A stretch of 31,732 nucleotides of DNA from a virus: positions 1 through 31,732 of IMG/VR virus record IMGVR_UViG_3300027801_000096. The stretch is one strand, 5' to 3'. Positions 6,096 through 16,206 of the stretch are shown piece after piece. The notes under the pieces are model-generated. The model was not told the origin of the DNA. It was given only the letters and a program-made list of their open reading frames with translations, and ran no database searches. Each line of letters begins with the position of its first letter. The first letter of the stretch is position 1. The position numbers were made by a program, and so were the translations under genes.

Positions 6096-8576
6096 ATGGG
6101 AATCCATAGAATACATCAATCCAATTTTAATAAAGGCGAGCTTGACCCTAATCTAATTTCAAGAACAGACATGACTTCATATGGTTCAGGTTTAAAAAAA
6201 TCTAGAAATACTATACACACTAATCAAGGACCAGTAGAAAGAAGAGGTGGAACTTACTATAGAGGAGACTTAGGAGCTAGTACTAGACTAGAATCTTTTA
6301 TATTTAGCGAAGATCAAGAATATATTTTTGCATTTCAAAACACAGTATTAAAAATATACTCTACAGCGGGAGCGTTATTACAAACAATTACTTCTTGCTC
6401 TTGGTTATTAGCTGATTTATTTGAGTTAAATTGGACACAGCAAGGCGATACAATGATTATTGTACATAAAGACCATGCTCCAACAATGATTACTAGAACA
6501 GGTGCATCATCATTTGTTAAAGCTGATTTTACTTTTGACTCAAGCATTAATGGAGAAATGCTATATCAACCTTATTTTAAGTTTGCTAGTGATACTATTA
6601 CTCTAGATATTAATTCAGTAACAAAAGACGCTACAGGTGTTACATGTACAGCTTCTTCGGCTTATTTTACTGATGCCTATGTTGGTACAAGAATTAGATA
6701 CATGGATGCAGAATTGCTTATTACGGGCTTTACAAGTACTACTGTGGTTACAGCTACATTAAAGTCTGTACCAATATTAGAATTAGATGAAGATCCGTTT
6801 GCAACTTCAGCTGGAAGTGCTGTTGTTGTAGTAACTCATGTAGCACATGGTTTTAGCACAGGAGCTTCTGTAACGATTGCTGGAGCAGAATCTATCAATG
6901 ATGTTGATGGAGCGGGTATTGCTTATAGTAATCTTAATGGAGCTAGAACAATTACAACAGTAGATGATAATCATTATTCATTTACAACAGGTAGTAGTGA
7001 TGCAGCAACAGAATCAATAGATGGTGGCGGTGTTAGAGTAACTGTATCTGGACACCCTCCTACTAGAAACTGGGACGAACAAGTGTTTTCTGCTGTAAAC
7101 GGATATCCAAGAGCAGTAACTTTTCATGAAAATCGTTTATTTTTTGGAGGAGTAACTTCTTTACCAGACGGAATACAATCTAGTAAGGTAGGTCAATTTT
7201 TTAACTTTGATGTTGGAACCGCAGCTGATACAGATTCGGTACAAATACAAATAGCTTCTAACGAAATCAATGAGATTAGACATTTAATTTCTGGAAAAGT
7301 TCTAGAAATATTAACCAATACATCTGAGTTTTATCTAAAACCTCAAGTCTCTAAACCAATAACACCTATAGATGTACAGATTATTAGACAAACTACTATA
7401 GGCGCACAAGAAAAAGCAATGCCTAGAATATTTGATGGAGCAACTATATATGTTCAGACTAATGGAAAAACAGTTAGAGAGTATTTATACAGCTCATCTT
7501 TTGAGGAATTTACCTCTTTAGCTATAAGTTTAGAATCAAATCATTTAATAGGAACTCCTACAGATACTGCTTATATTAATGCTATTCCAGATAGAACAGA
7601 ACAATTCTACTTTGTAGTTAATACTGACGGAACAATGGCTGTTTATTCAGCACAAAGAGAACAAAAAATATTTGGATGGAATCTCTGGTCAACTGACGGA
7701 ACTATTGAATCAGTGGCTTGTACTACAAATTTTATATATGTATCAATAAAAAGAGTTATAAATAGTGCAACTGTTTATTATTTGGAGCAGTTTGCTGCTA
7801 CTTCTTTTGATATACCAACAGATATGACAGTGACCAAAACATTGTCTGGGAGCTACCAGCCTCATGGTTCACCCCTAACCAACGGCACAACGAGTAGCTC
7901 CACCAATGTTATTGTCAATGGAATGACATCAGCTCCACAAGTAGGAGAAAAGTTTACTTTTGCTGGAAATGCTACTGTCTATACAGTTAACGCAGCTTCA
8001 GCTACCTCTAATTCAAATGAATATTCTATCACAGTTAACGCTGCAAAGAGTACAGCCAATGATGTTGCTCTTACTTTTACTTCTTCTAGAACATGGTCTG
8101 GATTAAATTCAGCTCCTGACATGAGATTAAAAACAGTTTACGGAACATCGGGTTCTGTAGAAGGGGGAAGCATTAATTATTATGGAGATGGTGTAGTAAA
8201 TAGTAGTGGTGTTGTTGTTCTTGATAGTGCAACATCAGCTGTAGATATAGGTTTAAACTATGTTTTAGAAATAAATACTATGCCTGTAGACGGAGCTATA
8301 GCTAGATCTTTAGGAGCATCTCCTTTGACAAATGCACCAAGAAAAATATCTAAAGCTATACTGGAACTATCAAGTAGTTATAATATAAGGGTAAATGATA
8401 CAGATGTTTTAATAGGTACTGTTTCAAACTTAGATACATCAGCAGCTTTAAATAGTTTTACAGGAAAAAAAGATGTGTTTTTTTTGGGATATGATAATGA
8501 GCCTTATTTAACTATAACTCAATCAGCTCCTCTACCTCTTAGAATATTAGGAATAACATCGGAGATTTATTATTAA
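6096..8576 (+). CDS. Tail tubular protein B / tail nozzle, T7 gp12-like
   Basis: At 826 residues it is close to T7 gp12 (794), whose hexamer forms the nozzle of the short tail and anchors the fibres. The N-terminus IHQSNFNKGELDPNLISRTD and then GLKKSRNTIHTNQGPVERRG (about residues 31-51) is characteristic of gp12-type proteins, as are VTFHENRLFFGG (about 341-352) and the central beta-propeller-like strands (LEILTNTSEFYLKP). An inserted small beta module (about residues 240-318, HVAHGFSTGASVTIAG ... LNGARTITTVD) resembles modules in the 791-aa gene at 25043. It starts immediately after the gp11-like stop without a Shine-Dalgarno and overlaps the next gene by one base (TAATG). Confidence 0.9.
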   Translation: MGIHRIHQSNFNKGELDPNLISRTDMTSYGSGLKKSRNTIHTNQGPVERRGGTYYRGDLGASTRLESFIFSEDQEYIFAFQNTVLKIYSTAGALLQTITSCSWLLADLFELNWTQQGDTMIIVHKDHAPTMITRTGASSFVKADFTFDSSINGEMLYQPYFKFASDTITLDINSVTKDATGVTCTASSAYFTDAYVGTRIRYMDAELLITGFTSTTVVTATLKSVPILELDEDPFATSAGSAVVVVTHVAHGFSTGASVTIAGAESINDVDGAGIAYSNLNGARTITTVDDNHYSFTTGSSDAATESIDGGGVRVTVSGHPPTRNWDEQVFSAVNGYPRAVTFHENRLFFGGVTSLPDGIQSSKVGQFFNFDVGTAADTDSVQIQIASNEINEIRHLISGKVLEILTNTSEFYLKPQVSKPITPIDVQIIRQTTIGAQEKAMPRIFDGATIYVQTNGKTVREYLYSSSFEEFTSLAISLESNHLIGTPTDTAYINAIPDRTEQFYFVVNTDGTMAVYSAQREQKIFGWNLWSTDGTIESVACTTNFIYVSIKRVINSATVYYLEQFAATSFDIPTDMTVTKTLSGSYQPHGSPLTNGTTSSSTNVIVNGMTSAPQVGEKFTFAGNATVYTVNAASATSNSNEYSITVNAAKSTANDVALTFTSSRTWSGLNSAPDMRLKTVYGTSGSVEGGSINYYGDGVVNSSGVVVLDSATSAVDIGLNYVLEINTMPVDGAIARSLGASPLTNAPRKISKAILELSSSYNIRVNDTDVLIGTVSNLDTSAALNSFTGKKDVFFLGYDNEPYLTITQSAPLPLRILGITSEIYY

Positions 8577-9211
8577 TGTGTGATCCAGTAACTTTAGCAG
8601 TAGTAGCGGGGACAGGTGCAACATACGGCACGGCTGCTGTCGTAGGTGGTGCTGTAACAACTGGGATGATAGGTATAGGTTTAACTGTTGGTATGGGTGT
8701 AATGCAATATGCCTCAGCAAGACAAGCAAATAAAGCACAAAACAAAGCTTATGATGCAACTGATACTAGATTAAAAACAGAAATGGAACAGAAGAATTTA
8801 AAAATGATATTAGATTCTAATCAAATTAACAAAGAATACCAGAAAGAAAGAGTAAAAATGTTGTCTACTTTTGCTGCAAGAGGCATCACATTAGGCGGTC
8901 AATCTATTAACGCAGCTTTTAAAACAATGGATGATGACGAAAGGGATGATTTAGCTTTAGCTGGTTTATCTAATTTAGAGTCTCAAACAGTTACTGCTGC
9001 AAATATTTCTGATAACGAAGCTGCAAAAGATGCTTCTAATCAAGCTTATAAAACAGATAGAGCGTTAAGTTTGTTTCAAACAGGAAGACAATTAACAAGT
9101 TCTTTTAGTGAAATATCAGGTGCTAAACCAATTGATAAGTCAAAAGGAAGTAGTGTTACAAGCACCTATAATTCATACAAAGGACCAACAACAGGTTATA
9201 AAATAAATTAA
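8576..9211 (+). CDS. Internal virion protein B, T7 gp14-like
   Basis: At 211 residues it is near T7 gp14 (196), the first ejected protein, which forms the outer-membrane pore. It shares with gp14 the Met-Cys start (MCDPVTLAVVAG), an N-terminal hydrophobic Gly/Ala/Val region (about residues 6-44), then 'QYASARQANKAQNKAYDATD', a long amphipathic helical region and an Arg/Lys-containing centre (QKERVKMLSTFAARGITLGG). The C-terminus is polar. It overlaps both neighbours by one base (TAATG), placing it in an 11-12-14-15-16 order. Sequence divergence from T7 is high, so the assignment relies on length, start, hydrophobic profile and position. Confidence 0.82.
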   Translation: MCDPVTLAVVAGTGATYGTAAVVGGAVTTGMIGIGLTVGMGVMQYASARQANKAQNKAYDATDTRLKTEMEQKNLKMILDSNQINKEYQKERVKMLSTFAARGITLGGQSINAAFKTMDDDERDDLALAGLSNLESQTVTAANISDNEAAKDASNQAYKTDRALSLFQTGRQLTSSFSEISGAKPIDKSKGSSVTSTYNSYKGPTTGYKIN

Positions 9212-11481
9212 TGGCTAAGTTAGTAGATTACAGACCACAGATAGGAATAAATAGAGGTAGAGGTTTATACCAAGCTGCCGCTATAAAAACAAATACAGCC
9301 AATAAGTTTTCACAAGCTCAAGAATATTTTGCCGATGAAACTTTAAAAGCTTTAAAAGAAGAAGGTGAAAAAAGAGGTACTGAAGAAGGAATAGCTTTTC
9401 AATTTGCAGATAAAGAAGTCATGGTTACAGATGAAAATGGGGAAAAAGAATTTATAAACATTCCTCTTCAACCTGAAATACCTGATTATTTAGGCGCTAC
9501 TGCAAGAAAAAGTTTTGAAGCCACTACAAACAAAAGACTTCTTTTAAAGAACCAAAGTCTTGTTGAAAGTATTATTGGCAAAGAATACCTTGAGGCAAAA
9601 GAAAAAGACCTTTCTCCTTCGGTTGTAGAAAATACCATAAACTCTTTAAAGGAAACCTATGTAGAAACTTTAGGTCCAAAATTTGGCGAGTTAATGAAAG
9701 ATCATTGGGACAGCACAGTAAAACAAAAAGGGCTGGGTTATCTGGGTACTTATGGAGAGAGAAGAAAAAAAGAATCTAAAGCTGTTTTAGACAATGAGAC
9801 AATAAATATTTCAAATGACATTAAAGATGCGGCAACAAAAGGTTTAGACTATTCTAGTGATTTTATAAGAGAACACGCAGATGAACTTTATAGCAATGGT
9901 GTAATGACAAAAGTTGAAGCAGATTTATTTTATAATAAAACAAATGGAAACAAAAATGCTTTGCTTGGTATTACAAAAACACTTTCTAAATTTATTGGAG
10001 TAACCAATGATGAGATAAATGGCAAAGATTTAACAACTAGTAATGAGTTAAACGTTAATAGAAAAAGAGTTCTTAGTATGGTAAACATGGACGGAATCCG
10101 TCCAAAGTCAGTTATATTGTCTTCTGGTGGAGAAAAGTTTGTTTTAACTCAAAAAATGGTAGATGAGTTTTCAGACAATGATTTAAGTAATTTTGAAACA
10201 ACTAATGATTTTCTTAAAAAGACTGTTGAAATTACAAGTGAATTATCTAAAGCTTTTCAACTTGAAGTAAGTGCAAACAAACAATTTGAAAGGAATATTT
10301 CTAATCATAATAACGGTGTAGGGCTAGAATATACTATTAAAAAGAAAGATTTTCAAGACTGGATGGACAGTGAAAAAGGAAGAAGTAAAATTACACACCA
10401 GCTTAATTTAAGCTTAAACAAAGGTGAGATGCCTTACACTTCAGATACTGTCTATAGCAATATAGATGCTATTAAAAAGATTGTTAGAAGACATGGAGTT
10501 ATACCAGCTTCACTAGTAGAAACATATCAAAACAAAATAAGAAGTTTAGATCCAAAAAATTTTACTGAAGAGGATTATGAGCTTTTAAATATTCTTCATA
10601 GCTCAGGTTCTTCTCAGGGTAATTTTGATTATCAGGTTGATTGGGGGTTTAGTGCTAAAGTTAAAAAATTAATGGACGAAATTAATCTTACAAGATTGGG
10701 CGACCCAGATGCAAGTCTTACTGAAGTACTTTCAAATGTTCAAGTTAACAGAGACACAAACGTAAGAGAGAAATCAAGAGATGTTTATGAAAGTTTTTAT
10801 GACACATCTAGTTGGAAAGATGCTGGGGCTTTTTCTGAATCAGTCCACCAGAGACTAATGACTGAACTTGCAAACGATCCTAAGTTTGGAGACAAATTAA
10901 CATTGGGAACTTATTTTATCTCTAGTTTAAAATCAAAAGTTTTTAATGAAATAGAAACTTCATCAATACAAACTCTTAACGAAACACAGATAAATTATCA
11001 TATTAAAAATGTTCTTGCTTCAAGTGGTATAAAATATAAATTTGGGAGAAGTAACGCTGTAGTAGGAATTTCTCAAACGATAAGAAAAGATGAGGACTAT
11101 ACAACAGAGTCGTTTGTAGCTTTACCATCCGAACAAATCTATAGCATGGAAGGTGAGTCTACAAAAAACGCTCAAACAAATATACAGAATATGCTTATTG
11201 ATAGACCTATGAATGAAGCTAGCAGAAAACTTTTTAATAAAACTAGTGAAAGAGTATTTTCAGATAAGTTAGGATTAATCCCAACAGATTACAATGTGTT
11301 ACGAGATCATAATTTTGCTCGTAATTTAGACAAAGCTTTTAAAAACGAAGAATTTGATAGACCCGTATACTATGTAGCTGGATGGAATGAAAATAAAAGT
11401 CGTTGGGAAATGCTGGTAGACGAAGACGGTAATTTTTACATCACAGAACAAGATACTTTTAGAAAAAAATTAGAGGAGTAA
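9211..11481 (+). CDS. Internal virion protein C, T7 gp15-like
   Basis: At 756 residues it is nearly the length of T7 gp15 (747), which with gp16 forms the internal core and the periplasmic tunnel during DNA ejection. It is hydrophilic, rich in Lys, Glu and Asn, and mostly helical. The start MAKLVDYRPQIGINRGRGLY resembles the N-terminus of gp15-type proteins ('P x x x...R x x Y'), followed by 'AIKTNTANKFSQAQEYFADE' and long charged helices. No membrane segment is seen, consistent with a periplasmic tube protein. It overlaps the upstream gene (TAATG), and GAGGAG inside its last codons (about 11473-11478) serves the next gene. Position between gp14- and gp16-like genes is the strongest evidence. 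Confidence 0.83.
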   Translation: MAKLVDYRPQIGINRGRGLYQAAAIKTNTANKFSQAQEYFADETLKALKEEGEKRGTEEGIAFQFADKEVMVTDENGEKEFINIPLQPEIPDYLGATARKSFEATTNKRLLLKNQSLVESIIGKEYLEAKEKDLSPSVVENTINSLKETYVETLGPKFGELMKDHWDSTVKQKGLGYLGTYGERRKKESKAVLDNETINISNDIKDAATKGLDYSSDFIREHADELYSNGVMTKVEADLFYNKTNGNKNALLGITKTLSKFIGVTNDEINGKDLTTSNELNVNRKRVLSMVNMDGIRPKSVILSSGGEKFVLTQKMVDEFSDNDLSNFETTNDFLKKTVEITSELSKAFQLEVSANKQFERNISNHNNGVGLEYTIKKKDFQDWMDSEKGRSKITHQLNLSLNKGEMPYTSDTVYSNIDAIKKIVRRHGVIPASLVETYQNKIRSLDPKNFTEEDYELLNILHSSGSSQGNFDYQVDWGFSAKVKKLMDEINLTRLGDPDASLTEVLSNVQVNRDTNVREKSRDVYESFYDTSSWKDAGAFSESVHQRLMTELANDPKFGDKLTLGTYFISSLKSKVFNEIETSSIQTLNETQINYHIKNVLASSGIKYKFGRSNAVVGISQTIRKDEDYTTESFVALPSEQIYSMEGESTKNAQTNIQNMLIDRPMNEASRKLFNKTSERVFSDKLGLIPTDYNVLRDHNFARNLDKAFKNEEFDRPVYYVAGWNENKSRWEMLVDEDGNFYITEQDTFRKKLEE

Positions 11482-11483
11482 TC

Positions 11484-14400
11484 ATGGCTGAAAAGAAAAT
11501 TTCTCCAACAACAGGTCAACCAAGATTCGATGACGTTGGTTATCTAGAGTCAGTTTTTGGAGGCAATGTAGATTACTCTAAAGCCCTTATTGACCAAGCA
11601 AGAAAAGAAGGAAGAACTATCCAAGAAGCTAAAGAGTTAGGTTATCCTACTCCTGAGTATATAGTTCAAACCGAAGAAGAAATGACTACTATTCTCCAAC
11701 AAAGATATGATAGTGCTGTTTCAAACTTACCTCCAAGAAAAGAAAATTTATACCCACAAGATGAAAGCAAGGTAGAGTTTGGTGAAGCTTATGAAGCAAA
11801 TTGGATGCTTGGTTATGGAGGTCAATCTATACAACATGTAGGTTTAATGAGTGAAATAGGGTTTGTAAATAAAAAAGCTCAGTACGATGACAAAGGAAAT
11901 CTTTACGATGTTTTTTCAGACCCAGCTTTTTCTTCAATTATATCAAAAGGTTATGGTCCTAAGTTTATAGAAGAGAGAGTTGTGAATAGAGAGTACGCTT
12001 TTTACTTAGCAGAACAAATGTACAGAAATGCAAACTACTATGACAAAGCTGCAAGAGGAGGAATAGCTCCAATGTTGTTAGCGGGGTTAACAGACTTAGT
12101 AAACTTTGCTGGATTTGGATTAGTTAAAGGTCCGGGAATGTATATAATGTCTTTTTTAGATAAAGGTTTTAAAGGAGGAATTGTTAAAAACATGCCTTGG
12201 CATGTTCCTATTGTTGGAGCAACTGCTGGGAAAACTTTTGAAAAATTTATTACTTCTGGGGCTTCAGTTGCAGTAACAACGGCAGCGTTAGAACCTCTCC
12301 GATGGAAGCTAGATCCTTTTGGTACTCCATTACAAAGCCCAGCAATTATAGTTGGCTCTTTTATATTGGGAGGAGCAGTTCATGCAGTTGCTATTCCTTC
12401 AATACAAAATTTTTCAAAAGTTGCATTTGGTCGTAAATACAGAGAAAAACATTTTGACCCACACGGAGGAGAAGAACAATTAAAACAAAAATATATCAAT
12501 GACCAGATTAATAAACATCTTGATGGTGAAGACTGGGATTCATTTCAATATAGAATTGGAGATGATTATGTGGGAATTGCAACAACAGAATATAAACCAA
12601 CAAATACTTTTATCCATAAAGATGGAGGCATACTTATAACTAAGCCTGCCCCAGATAAAATGATTCAACAAAATCCTGATTGGGAATATATGCCTATAGA
12701 AATAGTAGAGGTTAAATCAAAAGGAACACAGCCAGCTATTGAAATAATTTACGATAAAGTTACTGTAGATGTTTTTTATAATAAAGGTTGGTGGAAAGAT
12801 ATGGTTCCTGAGTCAATGCATAAAATGATAAATAGTGCAGATGATTTAGGTAAATGGTTTTTAAAAAAAGAATATTATAGGTCAATTAAGTTTCCTAAAA
12901 AAACAAATGAAACGGCTTTGCAACATAAAGAAAGAATAGATGACTTAGCATCTAGAGATTTAATGGCAAGACAAATAGATGACCGCACAACTGATTATGG
13001 AAGGATTCCTTTGCTTAGTAATATTGTCAAAGCATTGAATGCTTATGGTGATTTAGAGATAGGTACTAGAGCATTTAATAACAATATAATTGTTCAAAAT
13101 AAAATTGGCAGTTCTTTTTCTAGGCTTTCTCATGACAATGCTCTTGCTAGCCATACTCAGATTTCTGGAGAAATACAATCTGCTCATATGATGACTCGTA
13201 CAGTTTTCCAACCACTTGCAAATAGATTTACAGAAGACATTATGAATGATTATAATCAATATTATCTTGGATTATATAACCAAGACTTTACATATAGATT
13301 TCCGGGTGCACGTTTTAATACACAAAAACAATTGAATGAACTTGACCAAACGGTTGTAAGAACTAAAGATGCTGTTGCACAAGCTATACGTACTAGTAAA
13401 AAATATTTAATTGATGATAAAGCTAATTTAGTACCTGAAGTTCCAAGAGACCAAAAATTACGTAAAAAAGAATTTGAAGAAAGAATCGCAAAACTTTCTA
13501 TGACGGAAGAACACTTTAGCCAGATAACAGATCAAGGAGTAATTAACGCTGTCAATAGAACAAGAAAATACTGGGAGCCATATAAAGCAGACATAGATAG
13601 ATTAAAAATGTTAGAAACTCCTGAGACAAGATTTGATATACAAGAAAAGTTTAATAAATCAATAGAATATAAAATTAAAATAATTGATGACCACAATAAA
13701 GGTATTAAAAAATTAAGTAAAGCTGGAGAAGATTTTATAAAAACAGCTAGAAATCAACAAATTTCTGAAAGAAACTCTATGGGTTTAAAAGAGCCTATTA
13801 ATGTTAAAGAGGAAAATAGGTTAATAGCAGAAAATCCTAAACCAAAATATGAGCTAGACAAAGAATGGTATCCAAGACAATATTTAGTAGACAACATTAT
13901 TAACCATAATCTTACTTATGAAACCAGAGTATTATATCCATATTTTATGGCTGAAAGATTAGGTATAGATGCTATGAATCAAAATGGCACTCAAATGAAA
14001 TGGTTTGAGCTTACACCTTTAATAACACAAAAACTAAATTCTCTACCAAACAAAGACGCTATTATTGCAAAAGTATTAAAAAACGTAAGAGCAACAAGTA
14101 CTAGAATTATAGATGTAAATTCAATTCACTCTGACATAGAAGGAGGATTTATTGGCTATCAAAAAGAGTTTATGGATAAATCTAATAAAAATAAAATAAG
14201 TTCTTTAATTGGTAGACGGATAAGAATAGCAAGTAATAATATGGTAGACATATCTATTATAGGTAAAGAAGGAAAAACAGTAGATTTTATAAGCACAGCG
14301 TTAACTTCCAATATAACCCAATATCAAAAATCTGTTGGAGTAGCTATAAGCATGGTTAATTATTTTGGAGATAAAAATGGAAGATTGGAACTGCATAGAA

Positions 14401-16181
14401 TGCAAGATTTAATTATATCTGAAATGATAAAGGCTCCTAAAATTACATCTAAAATGGTAAACGAAGCTAACAAAGTTTTATCTGCATGGGAAAATGCTGT
14501 TAATAAACAATATCAAACTCACCAACCTTTAGACCCTAGAGCGGTTTCTACTAAACTTGCTAACATAGGGAAAGGTATTCTTACGCCAGCAAAACTGTCT
14601 ATGGTGGTAGGAACTTCTCTTGTAGATTATGCTCAGCATGGTTTAGTTTCAGGATTTGCTCAACATTTTAAATCTATTAACGCTGGGAAACAACTTAAAC
14701 TACTTTTATCGCCAGAAGAAAAAATTATTATGAAAAAAGATAGTCAGTATTTAATAGGTATTCTTGAAGATTTTGCTAATCTTGGTCAGTTCAATAGATA
14801 TGTTGTAAATGATCCAATACCAATTGGGATTAAAACTAGACTAGAAGAGCCAAGCGGTAATCTTATTAAAGATGCGGGAAGGTCTTTGCTTGGCAAAGGA
14901 GAGTCTCTTCTTGCTAAGACGGAAAAAGGTTTGGAGTCGTTTAATACTTTTTTCTTTCAATCAGTATTTTTATCACAGTTCACTAGGATGCACAAAGAAA
15001 TAGCCAGAAAACATCACACTCATACTATTTTAGACTACCTTGTTAAAGTAGGTAAAAATAAATTTACCGGAAGAGACGACCCTAAATACATAAATAGATT
15101 TTTAAGAGAATTTGGTTTTAGTAAAGGAGATATTGAAGTGGCAATGAGATTGTATGATGCTGGTCTTTTTGGTCAAAGAATTGTTAAGGAAAAATCTTTT
15201 ACTTTATCTTTAAGTAAATCATATAACAAAGATACATTTGCATATCATCCTAAATTACATAAATGGGGTTTAAGTAATATTCCCGGAGCTGATTCTTTTG
15301 CTTTAAAAATAAGAATGGCAATTGCTAATGCGGTAGATAAAACTATTTTAACACCAAACGCTAATGTTGATTACAATTTTACTGGAGGAGCTGTTAACCT
15401 TTATAGTAAAAAAGGAATGGAAATTGCAACTAGCCCTTTCTTTAAGCCCGGATTAACAACTGTGGCAACAGGTCTTGGATTTGTTGCGGGAGGTCCTGTT
15501 GGAGCAATAGCCGCTGGAGCAATAGCTGCATCAACAAAAGTTAAAAAACAAAATCACCATGTTTCTGTAGCAAATGTTTTTAACAAAATATACTGGATGT
15601 TTTTGAGTTGGACTAAAACAGCTACAAGAACTAGATTAAGCAATGCTGTTGCTGGACACGAAGGCTCATATGTAGCGGGGAGTTTTGCAATAGCTTTATT
15701 AGGTTTATTAGGGTTGTGGATAAAAAATCCTGACGTAGTAGAAAAAATGTTTGAAGAGGGGGATTACGCAGAAATATCAATACAGTCTTATTTATCTGGA
15801 GGAGGAGGGGCTGGTGTTGCGGATATTGCTGCAGCAATGGATGTTGCAACAGATTACAATTATGGACTAAGAAGTACATTTGGAATGCCTAATCCTTACG
15901 ATGGAGGTTTTAATGATGGTCTGAATTATTCTAGAAACTTTGGAGCTTTAACCTCAACTTTAATTGAAGGGTGGAATGTTTATCAAAATGGAACAGACGA
16001 TCAACAAGCAGACTGGATAGCTAAAAGTATAATTCCTTATAATAATTTAAGGACTCCGGGAGTTCCCCCTTGGTTTCCATCACAAGCAATAGGAAAAAAT
16101 GTTTATCAACCAGCAGACAAAGGCGGTAGTGCTGTTGGTGAATTTGTAAGAGATAAAATACTTATGCCAATTGTAGATTAA
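11484..16181 (+). CDS. Internal virion protein D / DNA-ejection channel protein, T7 gp16-like
   Basis: The largest gene here, 1565 residues against 1318 for T7 gp16. gp16 crosses the inner membrane and pulls in the first part of the genome. The segment APMLLAGLTDLVNFAGFG (about residues 195-212), the hydrophobic stretch AIIVGSFILGGAVHAVAIP (about 285-303) and C-terminal hydrophobic segments (TVATGLGFVAGGPVGAIAAG, about 1323-1342; GSFAIALLGLLGLW, about 1399-1412) fit a membrane-inserting ejection protein. The middle is long, charged and helical. T7 gp16 begins with a lytic transglycosylase domain; I cannot find its catalytic motifs at this N-terminus, so this homologue probably lacks that activity. 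GAGGAG at 11473-11478 supports the start. The last segment, VPPWFPSQAIGKNVYQPADK, is typical of phage proteins ending near a structural joint. Confidence 0.83.
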   Translation: MAEKKISPTTGQPRFDDVGYLESVFGGNVDYSKALIDQARKEGRTIQEAKELGYPTPEYIVQTEEEMTTILQQRYDSAVSNLPPRKENLYPQDESKVEFGEAYEANWMLGYGGQSIQHVGLMSEIGFVNKKAQYDDKGNLYDVFSDPAFSSIISKGYGPKFIEERVVNREYAFYLAEQMYRNANYYDKAARGGIAPMLLAGLTDLVNFAGFGLVKGPGMYIMSFLDKGFKGGIVKNMPWHVPIVGATAGKTFEKFITSGASVAVTTAALEPLRWKLDPFGTPLQSPAIIVGSFILGGAVHAVAIPSIQNFSKVAFGRKYREKHFDPHGGEEQLKQKYINDQINKHLDGEDWDSFQYRIGDDYVGIATTEYKPTNTFIHKDGGILITKPAPDKMIQQNPDWEYMPIEIVEVKSKGTQPAIEIIYDKVTVDVFYNKGWWKDMVPESMHKMINSADDLGKWFLKKEYYRSIKFPKKTNETALQHKERIDDLASRDLMARQIDDRTTDYGRIPLLSNIVKALNAYGDLEIGTRAFNNNIIVQNKIGSSFSRLSHDNALASHTQISGEIQSAHMMTRTVFQPLANRFTEDIMNDYNQYYLGLYNQDFTYRFPGARFNTQKQLNELDQTVVRTKDAVAQAIRTSKKYLIDDKANLVPEVPRDQKLRKKEFEERIAKLSMTEEHFSQITDQGVINAVNRTRKYWEPYKADIDRLKMLETPETRFDIQEKFNKSIEYKIKIIDDHNKGIKKLSKAGEDFIKTARNQQISERNSMGLKEPINVKEENRLIAENPKPKYELDKEWYPRQYLVDNIINHNLTYETRVLYPYFMAERLGIDAMNQNGTQMKWFELTPLITQKLNSLPNKDAIIAKVLKNVRATSTRIIDVNSIHSDIEGGFIGYQKEFMDKSNKNKISSLIGRRIRIASNNMVDISIIGKEGKTVDFISTALTSNITQYQKSVGVAISMVNYFGDKNGRLELHRMQDLIISEMIKAPKITSKMVNEANKVLSAWENAVNKQYQTHQPLDPRAVSTKLANIGKGILTPAKLSMVVGTSLVDYAQHGLVSGFAQHFKSINAGKQLKLLLSPEEKIIMKKDSQYLIGILEDFANLGQFNRYVVNDPIPIGIKTRLEEPSGNLIKDAGRSLLGKGESLLAKTEKGLESFNTFFFQSVFLSQFTRMHKEIARKHHTHTILDYLVKVGKNKFTGRDDPKYINRFLREFGFSKGDIEVAMRLYDAGLFGQRIVKEKSFTLSLSKSYNKDTFAYHPKLHKWGLSNIPGADSFALKIRMAIANAVDKTILTPNANVDYNFTGGAVNLYSKKGMEIATSPFFKPGLTTVATGLGFVAGGPVGAIAAGAIAASTKVKKQNHHVSVANVFNKIYWMFLSWTKTATRTRLSNAVAGHEGSYVAGSFAIALLGLLGLWIKNPDVVEKMFEEGDYAEISIQSYLSGGGGAGVADIAAAMDVATDYNYGLRSTFGMPNPYDGGFNDGLNYSRNFGALTSTLIEGWNVYQNGTDDQQADWIAKSIIPYNNLRTPGVPPWFPSQAIGKNVYQPADKGGSAVGEFVRDKILMPIVD

Positions 16182-16206
16182 CTATGAGTATAGTAGAGTT
16201 TAAGAT

